Below are positions 24,670 through 32,537 of a DNA stretch of 35,300 nucleotides, piece after piece. Position 1 is the stretch's first letter. Every line of letters starts with the position of its first letter. The DNA is taken from positions 1 through 35,300 of IMG/VR virus record IMGVR_UViG_3300023223_001692. One strand, written 5' to 3'. The stretch is from a virus. The position numbers were made by a program, and so were the translations under genes. The notes under the pieces were generated by a model. It was not told the origin of the DNA. It did no database searches and saw nothing but the letters and a program-made list of their open reading frames with translations.

Positions 24670-25969
24670 CGTCAGACTCAATAAAATCATCAACACTTTC
24701 AGTTTCACCGATCGGTACTAAATTGCTCGGTGCCAGTACCTCATCACCACCCGAAATTGGCTCCCTATTCAATTCTGCTCTAACTTCATTTGTTGATAAC
24801 GCATTTAGAGAATTTTCTTTCGTTAATTTTTCTATTTGTGCTGGCATTAAAGCATCAATTTCTTTCTTATCGTAAAATAACATCAATCCTTCACTATTTG
24901 GATAGCGCGGCATAAGAAAATTTGTTAACTCATGGTCGATGCGGTTTAACACAGGAATCACAGCCCGTGTATAAAGTTGTGTCATGGCAACTTCCATATT
25001 AGCAAGGGATAAACTATTACTCTGTATCAACGACAGGGGAATTCCAAAACGATTATAAACTGCTTCATTTACCATTTTTAAAAGTATAGAATATTCCATA
25101 TCCTTAGCTGTTTTAGATAATTCTTTGTAATTCATGTTGACAGGCAATATAAGTGTACGCCCCGCATTATGGGCTCCTTCAAAAACTGCTGTCAATTGAG
25201 TAGTAAGACCCGAGGCTTGATCTTCTGTAAGGGTTGTTTCTGGCGAAAATACACCGACAGGACGTCCCTGATTCTGCAGCATTGATTGATTATAAAGCGT
25301 CCCGACTACATATAACGCTATTTCATACATAATGGCATTTAATTTTGAATATCCCTTTGAGCGCCATGATTGATTTCGCATGCTCGCATTTTTTATATGA
25401 TGCAATTCTAAATGTCGAGTTTCATCGAAAAAATGTATATTGCCTCCAAGGATAATTCGACTAAATATAGTAGATGTTCTTCCACACATAAAAGTTTCAT
25501 AATTTTGAGGATAACAATCAGTTTGGTTTATTATTACAGACGTATCTTGTGGCAAAATATTATGGATTTCCAAAGGTGGTGAATTAGGTGAAACTGATGT
25601 TGCAACAATATAAGAATTTCCAGTGGACAAAAAAGAAGCAACCATGCGTTGCAAAAATTCAGCTTTGCTTGAAAATTTATTTGGTTTTTCAAGCAGTTCC
25701 AAGATTGGATGATCATTGACAAATTCAAGTTTATTGGTATCCCAGACTTTTGGCGTAATTGCCTGGATTTGCTCTGCAATCAAATCAATTGAATTTGCTA
25801 GCGGCATAACTGTTTCATAAGCATAGACAAATTCTCGGTCAGTATATGCTCTATAAATAATGGGGAAATCGAGTGCTTGTAATCCTTGGTTAAGAGGATA
25901 ATAGTTAGAAATACCCGAATTGAGTATTGTTTTTGTCTGTTTGTTTTTTTTAAATAGATTAAACCGCAT
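24647..25969 (-). CDS. Portal protein, HK97 family
   Basis: 440 residues: LLEKPNKFSSKAEFLQRMVASFLSTGNSYI, the membrane-distal clip, SKLNAIMYEIALYV, and QNQGRPVGVFSPETTLTEDQASGL are characteristic of HK97-type portals. The C-terminus has LSTNEVRAELNREPISGGDEVLAPSNLVPIG. It forms the dodecameric vertex through which DNA is packaged. Start overlaps the end of the terminase gene. Confidence 0.93.
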   Translation of the reverse strand: MRFNLFKKNKQTKTILNSGISNYYPLNQGLQALDFPIIYRAYTDREFVYAYETVMPLANSIDLIAEQIQAITPKVWDTNKLEFVNDHPILELLEKPNKFSSKAEFLQRMVASFLSTGNSYIVATSVSPNSPPLEIHNILPQDTSVIINQTDCYPQNYETFMCGRTSTIFSRIILGGNIHFFDETRHLELHHIKNASMRNQSWRSKGYSKLNAIMYEIALYVVGTLYNQSMLQNQGRPVGVFSPETTLTEDQASGLTTQLTAVFEGAHNAGRTLILPVNMNYKELSKTAKDMEYSILLKMVNEAVYNRFGIPLSLIQSNSLSLANMEVAMTQLYTRAVIPVLNRIDHELTNFLMPRYPNSEGLMLFYDKKEIDALMPAQIEKLTKENSLNALSTNEVRAELNREPISGGDEVLAPSNLVPIGETESVDDFIESDDANPDTA

Positions 25970-27194
25970 ATATTTTGAACAAACTCTCGTTTATTTTAAA
26001 CAGAAATCGCATAGCATGCACCATAGCATCCAAGCGATCTGGTGAGTATTTTTTATCCTCATCCCAGTCTGTCATTTGAAACTCAAGTTGTGAATGATAC
26101 CCGAAATGTTTAACAGCGCCAACTTCATACCGATTTAAGATCGGATTTGCTCGATGACGTTTAGATGATATAGCGCGTGCCAAGTTAATCTGCATATTCT
26201 TATTTGCAATCTTGAGACATTCTCCTACCATTTGACCGCCAAAATTATCTTCAGCGACAATGAACCCACCTTGATATTTTTCATAGAGAGTTGCAATAAT
26301 TTTACTGGCTTCAGCAGGTTTAAAAGTGCCGCTTCTATCTTCTATGACAACTGCTATATTATCTATCGTTATACCGCACACGATTATACCCCATTCATCG
26401 TTTCCGCCTTGTTTTGACTTTTTAACATCCCCTCCAGTAGGGTCAACCCCTACAACCACGAGCTTAAAATCTGGCAGTTTGCTTATCCTATGCTGATCGA
26501 TCAATTCTTTCGTAAATATTGCATTTTTGTTAAAAACTCTAAAGGCGCCCAGGTAAATATGTTGGTAAAGTTCATAATCCTTCTGGCGCATGGCATTGAT
26601 CACATCCAATGATAATTTTGAACAAAATGGATTATCAAGATAGTTTATTTTGAGGGTTTTAGCCTTCGGTGGTGCATGGCCACACATTAAGTGCTGATGA
26701 ATAGGTGTTTTTTCGGTTAAATCATTCCATGTGTATATTATTTGAGCATTTTGGTTTCTAATTAATGTCGGTTCCAACACTTCAATCGATTCTTTGGTGA
26801 TTGTATGTGCTTCTTCAACCCATGCTTTGGTCAATTTTTCAATGGATCGAATGGAGTCAATGGTATGGTTTTGAAGGCCGCTAAAAATAAACTCAACGCC
26901 TGTCTTGCGACAAATTAAATCAGTTTGAGTTGAGTAAAAGTAATGGTCAAGATGATACTTCTTAATCGTATTTTCGAGTATTGATTTACTGCTGTCTTTG
27001 ATTGATTTTTGTATTTGCCTGAAACAACCAAATTTTTCCCCCGAATTTTGTTTATTTAAAGCCCATGAAATCATCTTTTGAGCCGCGGTGGTGGACTTTG
27101 AACTAATACGACCTCCGTGCATACCAAAAATGAACCAATCATCTGTCCATATTGGTATTACTTTTTTGGGAAATTTATACTCAATCTTCATCAT
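25959..27194 (-). CDS. terL: Terminase large subunit
   Basis: 411 residues. ATPase domain: Walker A at about 26-35 (HGGRISSKST), Walker B at 121-130 (LTKAWVEEAH, catalytic Glu). Nuclease domain: VVVGVDPTGG with Asp 251, VAEDNFGG with Glu/Asp 315-316, and SPDRLDAMVHAMRF with Asp 386 and 389. It is a PBSX-like TerL that drives packaging and cuts concatemers. It overlaps both its neighbours. Confidence 0.95.
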   Translation of the reverse strand: MMKIEYKFPKKVIPIWTDDWFIFGMHGGRISSKSTTAAQKMISWALNKQNSGEKFGCFRQIQKSIKDSSKSILENTIKKYHLDHYFYSTQTDLICRKTGVEFIFSGLQNHTIDSIRSIEKLTKAWVEEAHTITKESIEVLEPTLIRNQNAQIIYTWNDLTEKTPIHQHLMCGHAPPKAKTLKINYLDNPFCSKLSLDVINAMRQKDYELYQHIYLGAFRVFNKNAIFTKELIDQHRISKLPDFKLVVVGVDPTGGDVKKSKQGGNDEWGIIVCGITIDNIAVVIEDRSGTFKPAEASKIIATLYEKYQGGFIVAEDNFGGQMVGECLKIANKNMQINLARAISSKRHRANPILNRYEVGAVKHFGYHSQLEFQMTDWDEDKKYSPDRLDAMVHAMRFLFKINESLFKIYAV

Positions 27195-27624
27195 CTATAC
27201 AAGTCGGCGCCACGGGTTGCAACACAAATGTAATTTTTGTGTCTTGTGTCATTATCTCTGCAGTCACTTTTTGTTCTAACGCGCCCCATCGGTATTTATC
27301 CATCCTCTCCAGATAAAATTTAATGGCAGCCACATTGCCTTTCTCAATTTGTTCATATAGTTTTGAGACTGCAAATTCGATGCCTTCAATTCGCCCACTA
27401 TCCATTGCACCCTGTATTACTGCTAAATGTTTTGCTTTCGCTTTATGGAATGTATTCTCATTTATCCCAAGATGTTTAATTATCTTATTTTGAGAGAAAT
27501 TGAGTTTTGCCATTTCTTTTATTTTAGATAGAATTGGCTGAGATAAAAGCATATCAGTTCGACGGCTAGGACGTCCCACTTTTCGCTTAGATAATTTATT
27601 TTTTGTTATTTTTTTTGTATTCAT
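27181..27624 (-). CDS. terS: Terminase small subunit
   Basis: 147 residues: basic N-terminus with a VGRPSRRTD AT-hook-like motif, a helix-turn-helix at about 30-65 (IKEMAKLNFSQNKIIKHLGI, NENTFHKAK) and a C-terminal helical oligomerisation part (GNVAAIKFYLERMDKYRWG). The pairing with TerL and the family's KFYLE-x-M-x-x-x-RWG motif make the call secure. It recognises the packaging start. Confidence 0.9.
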   Translation of the reverse strand: MNTKKITKNKLSKRKVGRPSRRTDMLLSQPILSKIKEMAKLNFSQNKIIKHLGINENTFHKAKAKHLAVIQGAMDSGRIEGIEFAVSKLYEQIEKGNVAAIKFYLERMDKYRWGALEQKVTAEIMTQDTKITFVLQPVAPTCIDDED

Positions 27625-27720
27625 AGTTTTTCAATTATTTATTGTAAAAATTATGACCAATTATATCTCCGGTGATACATCTCCGGCGAGAGGTGTTTAT
27701 TTTCAGCATAGAATTAACCC

Positions 27721-27822
27721 TCAAAAAGGATTAAAAACCGAAGTCCAACCAATTATAAAACAAACCACACATCCTATTACAAGAGCAATTACACATTTAA
27801 AAATTTCGTTTTTATTGCTCAT
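27721..27822 (-). CDS. Very small single-span membrane protein, 33 aa
   Basis: A 33-residue frame on the late strand, ATG 27822 preceded by agggtga. Sequence: short polar N-terminus (MSNKNEIFK) and one hydrophobic helix (CVIALVIGCVVCFIIGWTSVF). It lies just before the terminase genes. Could be a holin-like, anti-holin or regulatory peptide; nothing more can be shown. Confidence 0.45.
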   Translation of the reverse strand: MSNKNEIFKCVIALVIGCVVCFIIGWTSVFNPF

Positions 27823-27880
27823 ATTTCACCCTATTATTTATCACGGCAAATGGATCCAATTATTACTCCTCTTTTCAGGT

Positions 27881-27967
27881 TTAAGTTTTTTTTTTCCTCT
27901 CAATATAAAAAAAATAAAGGCACCATAAAATTGTCAGTGTCACGGCAAAAATGATAAAAATTGTCAT
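27881..27967 (-). CDS. Very small membrane protein, 28 aa
   Basis: ATG 27967 lies in an atga overlap with the stop of the preceding gene. 28 residues: one hydrophobic helix (IFIIFAVTLTILWCLYFFYI) then ERKKKT. The overlap and the positive-inside tail favour a real gene, but the reading frame ends in a run of ten A, so its true end depends on that count. Confidence 0.42.
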   Translation of the reverse strand: MTIFIIFAVTLTILWCLYFFYIERKKKT

Positions 27968-28260
27968 GATTTATCGCACTTCTTATCTCTTACATCGACG
28001 CCATCTTTTATGATCCAGCCATCTTCCGGTAGTACCGAACATCCACTATCGACCAAAGCTTGATATATTATCTCTGCATCAGAAAATAATTTAAACGGCC
28101 ACGTGATACGAGCTTTGCTCATTGTAATTGTAAAAGATATCGCGCTAATATTTTTAATTTCAGATTGCCATAAATTAATATCTGCAATTAAATCTTTAAT
28201 AGGTGTCGATTTTTTTGAGTTTAGTGATTTTATGACATCAATCACTTCGAAAATTGTCAT
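27964..28260 (-). CDS. Hypothetical protein, 98 aa
   Basis: A 98-residue soluble alpha/beta protein with SISFTITMSKARITWPFKLF-like strand region and a Cys/Asp/Lys-rich end. It overlaps the next small gene by four bases and follows the gene at 28273 by 12 bases. It belongs to the accessory block of the leftward operon. No family recognised. Confidence 0.6.
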   Translation of the reverse strand: MTIFEVIDVIKSLNSKKSTPIKDLIADINLWQSEIKNISAISFTITMSKARITWPFKLFSDAEIIYQALVDSGCSVLPEDGWIIKDGVDVRDKKCDKS

Positions 28261-28272
28261 AATTTTTTTCTT

Positions 28273-28536
28273 TTAAAAATACCATGATACATAAAGTGTA
28301 AATTCAAGTTCATTTTCGAGGCGTGCACTTACCTTTGAAGCAAACCCATTTTTTTTTAATAATTCACATATAAGGTAGGCAATATCGCTATTAAACGTCC
28401 AACTATTATGAGAACGATTTAAAGCTAAAATTTCAATTTCTTTAGATATTTCTTTTGCTTGAACATAAGCTTTTGGTTCAGCATCAATCATTATTTGCCT
28501 AGCTTGATCAGCGGTTATAATTCCATCATACTTCAT
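28273..28536 (-). CDS. Hypothetical protein, 87 aa
   Basis: An 87-residue protein starting at ATG 28536 with aagga upstream. The pattern DAEPKAYVQAKEISKEIE (helix), a middle helix (DIAYLICELLKKNGF) and a final strand pair (ENELEFTLYVSWYF) suggests a small alpha/beta fold. Similar small proteins are frequent in phage accessory blocks. Function unknown. Confidence 0.65.
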   Translation of the reverse strand: MKYDGIITADQARQIMIDAEPKAYVQAKEISKEIEILALNRSHNSWTFNSDIAYLICELLKKNGFASKVSARLENELEFTLYVSWYF

Positions 28537-28563
28537 GGTTTTTCCTTTTAAACAATTTTTTGG

Positions 28564-28740
28564 TCATTTTTTAATTGTACGATTTTTTCGCATCCCTTTA
28601 TTTTGTCTTAGCAAATTCCTCAAAAAATCTGAGTTATTGACTGACTTATGACCTAGAAAAGTACAATAAGAATCTTTTTCTGTTCGCCACGCATGTATCA
28701 ACTCTTCATCAATCTGTAAACGTGCATATTTTTTAGTCAT
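28564..28740 (-). CDS. Small basic protein, 58 aa
   Basis: ATG 28740 with ggag 7 bases upstream is preferred to 28770. The 58 residues are basic, with DEELIHAWRTEKDSY and a helix (DFLRNLLRQNKGMRKN). It could bind nucleic acid (ribbon-helix-helix-like composition), but no motif is clear. It lies two bases from the upstream gene, in the same operon. Confidence 0.55.
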   Translation of the reverse strand: MTKKYARLQIDEELIHAWRTEKDSYCTFLGHKSVNNSDFLRNLLRQNKGMRKNRTIKK

Positions 28741-28741
28741 T

Positions 28742-29113
28742 TTATTCTCCATTATTATCCTTTTCAACATTTTGGTGCGTCAGGGTTGGCATCTTATTTT
28801 TATTACGGGCCCACGGAAATCTTGATATATATTCATCTTCTGTTATCCATCCCCACCTTTTTTCGCGACCGAAAGCCTCTTTTTCTAAAAGTTCATTCCC
28901 TCTTAATATAATTTTGTTTTTTTCACTATCAAGAATATGCACCCAATCTATAGAAACAAGAGAATGCCCTCTCATTTTGCAATCATAACTTATAGCATAC
29001 TTTTTAGAACCTATTTTTTTTGCTTCATCAATCCTATAAAAACTTCCCACAAAATCATCCATTCCACCATTTGGATAATAATTGTCTCCCGCAAATAACC
29101 AATATCTCTTCAT
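28742..29113 (-). CDS. Conserved small phage protein (YWLFAGDNYYPNGG family)
   Basis: 123 residues from ATG 29113. The start MKRYWLFAGDNYYPNGGMDDF followed by VGSF is a pattern I have seen in many unrelated phages; function unknown. The longer frame to 29158 runs through the promoter and is rejected. It is the first gene after promoter copy A. Confidence 0.65.
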   Translation of the reverse strand: MKRYWLFAGDNYYPNGGMDDFVGSFYRIDEAKKIGSKKYAISYDCKMRGHSLVSIDWVHILDSEKNKIILRGNELLEKEAFGREKRWGWITEDEYISRFPWARNKNKMPTLTHQNVEKDNNGE

Positions 29114-29140
29114 ATAAATTTCCAAAAATCCAACATAACC

Positions 29141-29180
29141 ACTCCACAAGTATAGCACATAATGCGGACCGGTTTGTTTG
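29141..29180 (-). promoter_or_regulatory. Promoter/operator module, copy A (diverged)
   Basis: On the minus strand, tgtgcTATACTtgtggagtggtta is shared with copies B and C; the -10 is at 29149-29154. The upstream part differs: no clear -35 is seen, and the sequence accggtccgcattatg replaces the usual spacer. It precedes the gene starting at 29113. Confidence 0.55.
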
Positions 29181-29192
29181 ACTTACATTAAT

Positions 29193-29531
29193 TTAATTTA
29201 ACTCTGGACGAGGTACCGTAAAATTACATTTGTTTTTAAAGCGATAATATCTACAAAAAACATCCAACGAGCGCAAAAAGTTTTTGTCGCTGTCATTATA
29301 ACCCCAATCGCTTTGGGTTAATCTTTGCCATATGGATATTTCGTCGGCTTCGCAACGATTTGATATAACACTTAATATATATATACGTATGCTAGCTCGA
29401 TTGTTGAATTCATCAGGAGGCGACGGCGTATTGAGCGCCCAGAGGTAGTACATGTAATAATGCAAACAATTATCCGCTACATCATAATCCTCATCACGAA
29501 CATTATCTAATAGTGTATTTATATCTTTCAT
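29193..29531 (-). CDS. Hypothetical protein, 112 aa
   Basis: 112 residues from ATG 29531 (ribosome site aagga); the longer frame to 29576 covers promoter copy B and is rejected. It is acidic and helical, with NCLHYYMYYLWALNTPSPPDEF and a tail of aromatic residues. It is a single gene between promoter copies B and A. No family recognised. Confidence 0.65.
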   Translation of the reverse strand: MKDINTLLDNVRDEDYDVADNCLHYYMYYLWALNTPSPPDEFNNRASIRIYILSVISNRCEADEISIWQRLTQSDWGYNDSDKNFLRSLDVFCRYYRFKNKCNFTVPRPELN

Positions 29532-29554
29532 TGGTTTTTCCTTGGTTAACTTAA

Positions 29555-29592
29555 CCACTCCACAAGTATAGCACAATATACGGAGTAGTCAA
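29555..29592 (-). promoter_or_regulatory. Promoter/operator module, copy B
   Basis: TTGACT (-35, 29587-29592), a 16-base spacer, TATACT (-10, 29565-29570), in the context actcc...ggagt. The module is nearly identical to copy C. The actcc/ggagt arms flank the -10 and spacer and look like an operator. It drives the gene at 29531. Confidence 0.8.
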
Positions 29593-29622
29593 GGGCAATA
29601 TGCAAATAAACTGGATTATTAT

Positions 29623-29769
29623 TTAGTGACTAAAAGCTGCCCAAACTATAAGCACAACTACAGAGAGGATTGCTAGGGAAATCCCTAGTTTAAAACTGCC
29701 CCATGCAAATTTGAAAATTTGTTTTGACAGGTTGCTTGTCGCTTGTTGTAATTTACCTTTCTTTTTCAT
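29623..29769 (-). CDS. Small single-span membrane protein, 48 aa
   Basis: 48 residues from ATG 29769 with ggggaaa upstream. Basic N-terminus (MKKKGKLQQATSNLSKQ), amphipathic helix, one membrane helix (ISLAILSVVVLIVWAAF), short end. It lies in what would otherwise be a gap of about 190 bases upstream of copy B. Holin-like size and layout, but no proof. Confidence 0.55.
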   Translation of the reverse strand: MKKKGKLQQATSNLSKQIFKFAWGSFKLGISLAILSVVVLIVWAAFSH

Positions 29770-29786
29770 TATTTTCCCCATTTTTT

Positions 29787-30134
29787 TTAAACTGTTTCTT
29801 CTTTGTCCAGGTCTCGGTATATTGTAATTTTTCTTGTTTCTCCGTTGGTATAATTTTCATCGTCTCTTAACTCTTCAATTAATGTTCCTATTTTTAGGTA
29901 GCCATTATTTAGCCAAAATTCCAAAGTAGCCATTTGTTGTCCTGTGGGGTCAACGTAAAATATATGTTCTTCCTCGGAGTTCCCAAAAAATTTATCTGCA
30001 CTTTCGTGTGATTGTAAATATGATACATGATAAGTGTTGTCATAGCGTTCTGAGATTATTAATCTGCATCCGCCGTCCGGTTGGTTAATGTTTGTTTCTC
30101 TGAAAGTCATTGATTTTTGGTTTTGTTTCATCAT
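29787..30134 (-). CDS. Hypothetical protein, 115 aa
   Basis: 115 residues with cggag before ATG 30134 (a second ATG follows directly). Acidic, mixed alpha/beta, with GGCRLIISERYDNTYHVSYL strands and an NGYLKIGTLIEELRDDENY stretch. It lies between the 146-residue gene and the small membrane gene in the accessory block. No family recognised. Confidence 0.65.
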   Translation of the reverse strand: MMKQNQKSMTFRETNINQPDGGCRLIISERYDNTYHVSYLQSHESADKFFGNSEEEHIFYVDPTGQQMATLEFWLNNGYLKIGTLIEELRDDENYTNGETRKITIYRDLDKEETV

Positions 30135-30149
30135 CGTTTCTCCGATTGT

Positions 30150-30590
30150 TTAACTTACAGGTGTCCAGCAAATTTCTATCGTTGTGTCTATTTTGTCATC
30201 ATTTGGATAAAGCACTTGATTATCTGTCCATTCTGAAAATCTCCTGTGATTTTTAAAAACATGATAGTCAGGTACATAGCCTTCCCCTCCCTCGTTCATT
30301 GCATCGTTATATTCTTCCTGCAGTTCCCTGAGATTATTTCTATAGAGTACTTTCTCAGCTTTTATAAGTTCTCCACGGTCCATTTCTTTGAATGCTATGT
30401 AGGCTCGATTAACAAAATTTTGCGAAAACGGGAATGGAGTGTTATATAACTCAAACTTTTTTTCTTCGGTTTTTCCGTTTGGGCGCTTGACTGTTACTGA
30501 CATGTATTCTGATGGGCCGGTCAGTTTATTGGTTTCATCACTGCTTGCTAAAATGTTTCCCGATAGTGCTTCAACTTTAGATTTCATCAT
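30150..30590 (-). CDS. Hypothetical protein, 146 aa
   Basis: 146 residues; ATG 30590 (or 30587) follows aaagggg. Features: SVTVKRPNGKTEEKKFELY strand region, a long helix pair (VLYRNNLRELQEEYNDAM) and DYHVFKNHRRFSEW. It is the first gene after promoter copy C. No family recognised; it might be a host-takeover or regulatory protein. Confidence 0.65.
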   Translation of the reverse strand: MMKSKVEALSGNILASSDETNKLTGPSEYMSVTVKRPNGKTEEKKFELYNTPFPFSQNFVNRAYIAFKEMDRGELIKAEKVLYRNNLRELQEEYNDAMNEGGEGYVPDYHVFKNHRRFSEWTDNQVLYPNDDKIDTTIEICWTPVS

Positions 30591-30621
30591 TTTTAATCCC
30601 CTTTAAAATTTATTAACTTAA

Positions 30622-30659
30622 CCACTCCACAAGTATAGCACAATATACGGAGTAGTCAA
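30622..30659 (-). promoter_or_regulatory. Promoter/operator module, copy C
   Basis: TTGACT at 30654-30659, 16-base spacer, TATACT at 30632-30637, the same actcc/ggagt arms as copy B and the same ...ggttaag downstream. It drives the gene starting at 30590. Two practically identical modules 1,067 bases apart imply shared regulation by one factor. Confidence 0.8.
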
Positions 30660-30694
30660 GGTAAAATATCAAAAACTTGCATTAATAGTTTGCC

Positions 30695-31054
30695 TTATTT
30701 TAATCGGCCACTTTTAAACTCTTTAAGCTCATTTTTAATATTTAACAATATGGTTTCAATTTCTAAATAGTGTGGCTTAGACTCTTTTTCGTATATTTTT
30801 AAATCCAGCCCATCAAGCCGTCTATCTATCTCTGCAATTTTTCGCTTAAATCGTGGTAAAAATTTCATCAACGTAGTATCTAGTATAGCGTTTCGTTGTA
30901 AGATTAGATTTTTCTTTTCTTTTCTTTTATGTTCGGCCTTAAAGTTTTCTATTACCCTCATTAAGGCTTCGTAACTTGTTTCACAACAGGTGTAAGTTCG
31001 TATTATTCTACCTTTTTCTACAATTTTCAGTCGTTTTGTATAAAAGTTACGCAT
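30695..31054 (-). CDS. Basic helical hypothetical protein, 119 aa
   Basis: 119 residues from ATG 31054; GTG 31057 is equally possible. Very basic with a long helical middle (KAEHKRKEKKNLILQRNAIL, then PRFKRKIAEIDRRLDGLDLK), likely coiled coil. A CCETSY segment is the only cysteine cluster. It sits upstream of promoter copy C in the replication-proximal operon. No family recognised. Confidence 0.6.
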   Translation of the reverse strand: MRNFYTKRLKIVEKGRIIRTYTCCETSYEALMRVIENFKAEHKRKEKKNLILQRNAILDTTLMKFLPRFKRKIAEIDRRLDGLDLKIYEKESKPHYLEIETILLNIKNELKEFKSGRLK

Positions 31055-31102
31055 CACATCTCAAATTTGAACATTAATTAATCAAGTCCCATCAAACAAA
31101 AT

Positions 31103-31508
31103 CTAGACGTCACCACGCACTTTTATCATCTTATTGACCTTATCTATGCTTTTACTAATAAAATCCTGTATAGGTGGGCTATTTATCCCAGAATTGGCAA
31201 TCAAACACCTCAATGCCCCATCATTGATAAAATCTTTTATGTTTGGCAACAAATTCGGAATCCGCTCTATGAAACTGTGATTTTTTTTTGGTAATGTCGT
31301 GAGCACAGACCAATATTGTGCCTGGCGCAGGAATTATTTTGTAATTTTCTTGTTTTTTTACTGCATCATCGAATGCTTGGCTTAATATATCGTCATTAAT
31401 ATCAGCAAGTAGCCGATAGTAATAATTAATCGTTGCTTTATCGATTGATTTGCCGAATGCAGTGGCTATCTCGACTAAAACCTCACTCACCTTTTGATGC
31501 GTGGCCAT
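31103..31508 (-). CDS. Helicase-loader-like (G39P-type) gene, apparently frameshifted
   Basis: Two overlapping frames. The first (31221-31508, 95 residues, ribosome site gaggagg) has the pattern of the N-terminal domain of phage helicase loaders/inhibitors: a helix, DKATINYYYRLLADINDDIL, then IIPAPGTILVCAH. It leaves the expected frame at a run of nine A (complement of 31281-31289). The second frame (31103-31306) continues plausibly with FIERIPNLLPNIKDFINDGA but has no convincing start. With eight A the gene reads through as one protein of about 130 residues. Sequencing error, mutation or programmed slippage cannot be told apart. Confidence 0.6.
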
Positions 31509-32388
31509 TGTTAGCCTCCTCTGCTTTTTTATCGGCGATATAGTCCTTAGCTACCTGTCGGTTATGTGCAGCAATATCAACTGAGTTGAAGCTCGCTGGT
31601 TCAGCAGTGCATATGTCATCTTCCCAGCGCCTCTCGTTGATAAAAGTGGATATGTGAGGGATGCCTATACCTTGTTTCCATCGCGTGTCTTTTTCAAATC
31701 GTTCTTGTATGCGAGCCAAGAACCAACCAGAATCACCAAATATTTTTGAGAAAGCGTTATTAGCTTTCTGTTTATTGCCCCTTGTATGTTTACCATACAA
31801 TTTCTTGCATCCCTCCCACAATCTTTCAAAATCCTCCGGATAATACACATTTTTTGATCGTAAGGAGGGGGACATTTTGTCTCCCCCCTTTTCAGTCGGT
31901 TTATTTTTGTAACCTATTGGTTTTGTGCTCTTTGACCCAATTTGACCATTATTAATATTATTATTATAGTTATTATTATTATTAGTATTTATATTATATA
32001 AGGTCGCCTGCGTGCGATTATCCGACATCGGTTTTTCGCATGCTGGTACCGTTGTGCAATTTTCGCATGCTGGTGAAGCTAATTTGGCTAACTCTAAAGT
32101 CTCATAACAGTTATAATCATAACCCATTAACTGTCCATTTTTTAATCGTTTTTGATGCCGTCTAATATATCCTTTATCAATCAATTCGTGGACTGCAGAC
32201 CGAATTGAAGCCCGACCGTCTTTATCACTCATTTCTGCTAATTTATCTAATGAGATTATCCAATCATCTTTGTTGCTTATCAGATAAGTATGGATACCAC
32301 GTGCTCTAAATGAGAGTGATTTTGTGCGTAGACATTCGTTGGAGGCCTTGAAATAATTATGATCATGAACGATGCGAATAATTGACAT
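31483..32388 (-). CDS. Phage replication initiator-like protein
   Basis: 301 residues with aggag before ATG 32388. N-terminal winged helix (about 20-85: LSFRARGIHTYLISNKDDWI and DKLAEMSDKDGRASIRSAVHELIDKGYI), a low-complexity Asn linker (about 133-150: NINTNNNNNYNNNINNG), and a C-terminal domain with YYPEDFERLWEGCKKLYGKHTRG and ISTFINERRWEDD. This is the lambda-O/DnaD-like layout of initiators, and the helicase-loader-like gene follows, overlapping it. It likely binds the origin and recruits the helicase. Confidence 0.8.
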   Translation of the reverse strand: MSIIRIVHDHNYFKASNECLRTKSLSFRARGIHTYLISNKDDWIISLDKLAEMSDKDGRASIRSAVHELIDKGYIRRHQKRLKNGQLMGYDYNCYETLELAKLASPACENCTTVPACEKPMSDNRTQATLYNINTNNNNNYNNNINNGQIGSKSTKPIGYKNKPTEKGGDKMSPSLRSKNVYYPEDFERLWEGCKKLYGKHTRGNKQKANNAFSKIFGDSGWFLARIQERFEKDTRWKQGIGIPHISTFINERRWEDDICTAEPASFNSVDIAAHNRQVAKDYIADKKAEEANNGHASKGE

Positions 32389-32490
32389 ACTTAATACTCC
32401 TGTTTACATATGGACAATGATTAACCATGGGGACGCCGATATTATAAGAAGTTGACAGATCCGTGAAACCTATCAATAATGGATCCGTCT

Positions 32491-32537
32491 TGTATGTTTT
32501 TAGCCGTATTCCCAATACGTTATTTCCCGAACATACA
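32491..32537. other. Nested palindrome in the gap between regulator and replication gene
   Basis: Outer arms TGTATGTT (32491-32498) and AACATACA (32530-32537); inner arms CGTATT and AATACG around ccc (32505-32519). The gap from 32389 to 32653 is otherwise without a convincing gene. It also holds two copies of gatccgt (about 32458-32464 and 32482-32488), and a possible -10 (tataat, complement of 32441-32446). Candidate operator or replication origin. Confidence 0.45.

Noticed and set aside
27635-27709. Leftward 24-residue frame (ATG 27709) after the 33-residue membrane gene
   Set aside because: Very short, no family-like sequence; the gggtt site is weak. It may be real but cannot be supported.
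27653-27928. Rightward 91-residue frame before the terminase genes
   Set aside because: It is opposite to the operon, has no ribosome site, a composition typical of read-through AT-rich DNA, and overlaps two small leftward frames with better starts.
32452-32480. Possible rightward promoter TTGACA-17-AATAAT before the regulator gene
   Set aside because: It would transcribe only antisense to the regulator gene; the -10 is moderate, and no gene or structured RNA follows. Left as unproven.
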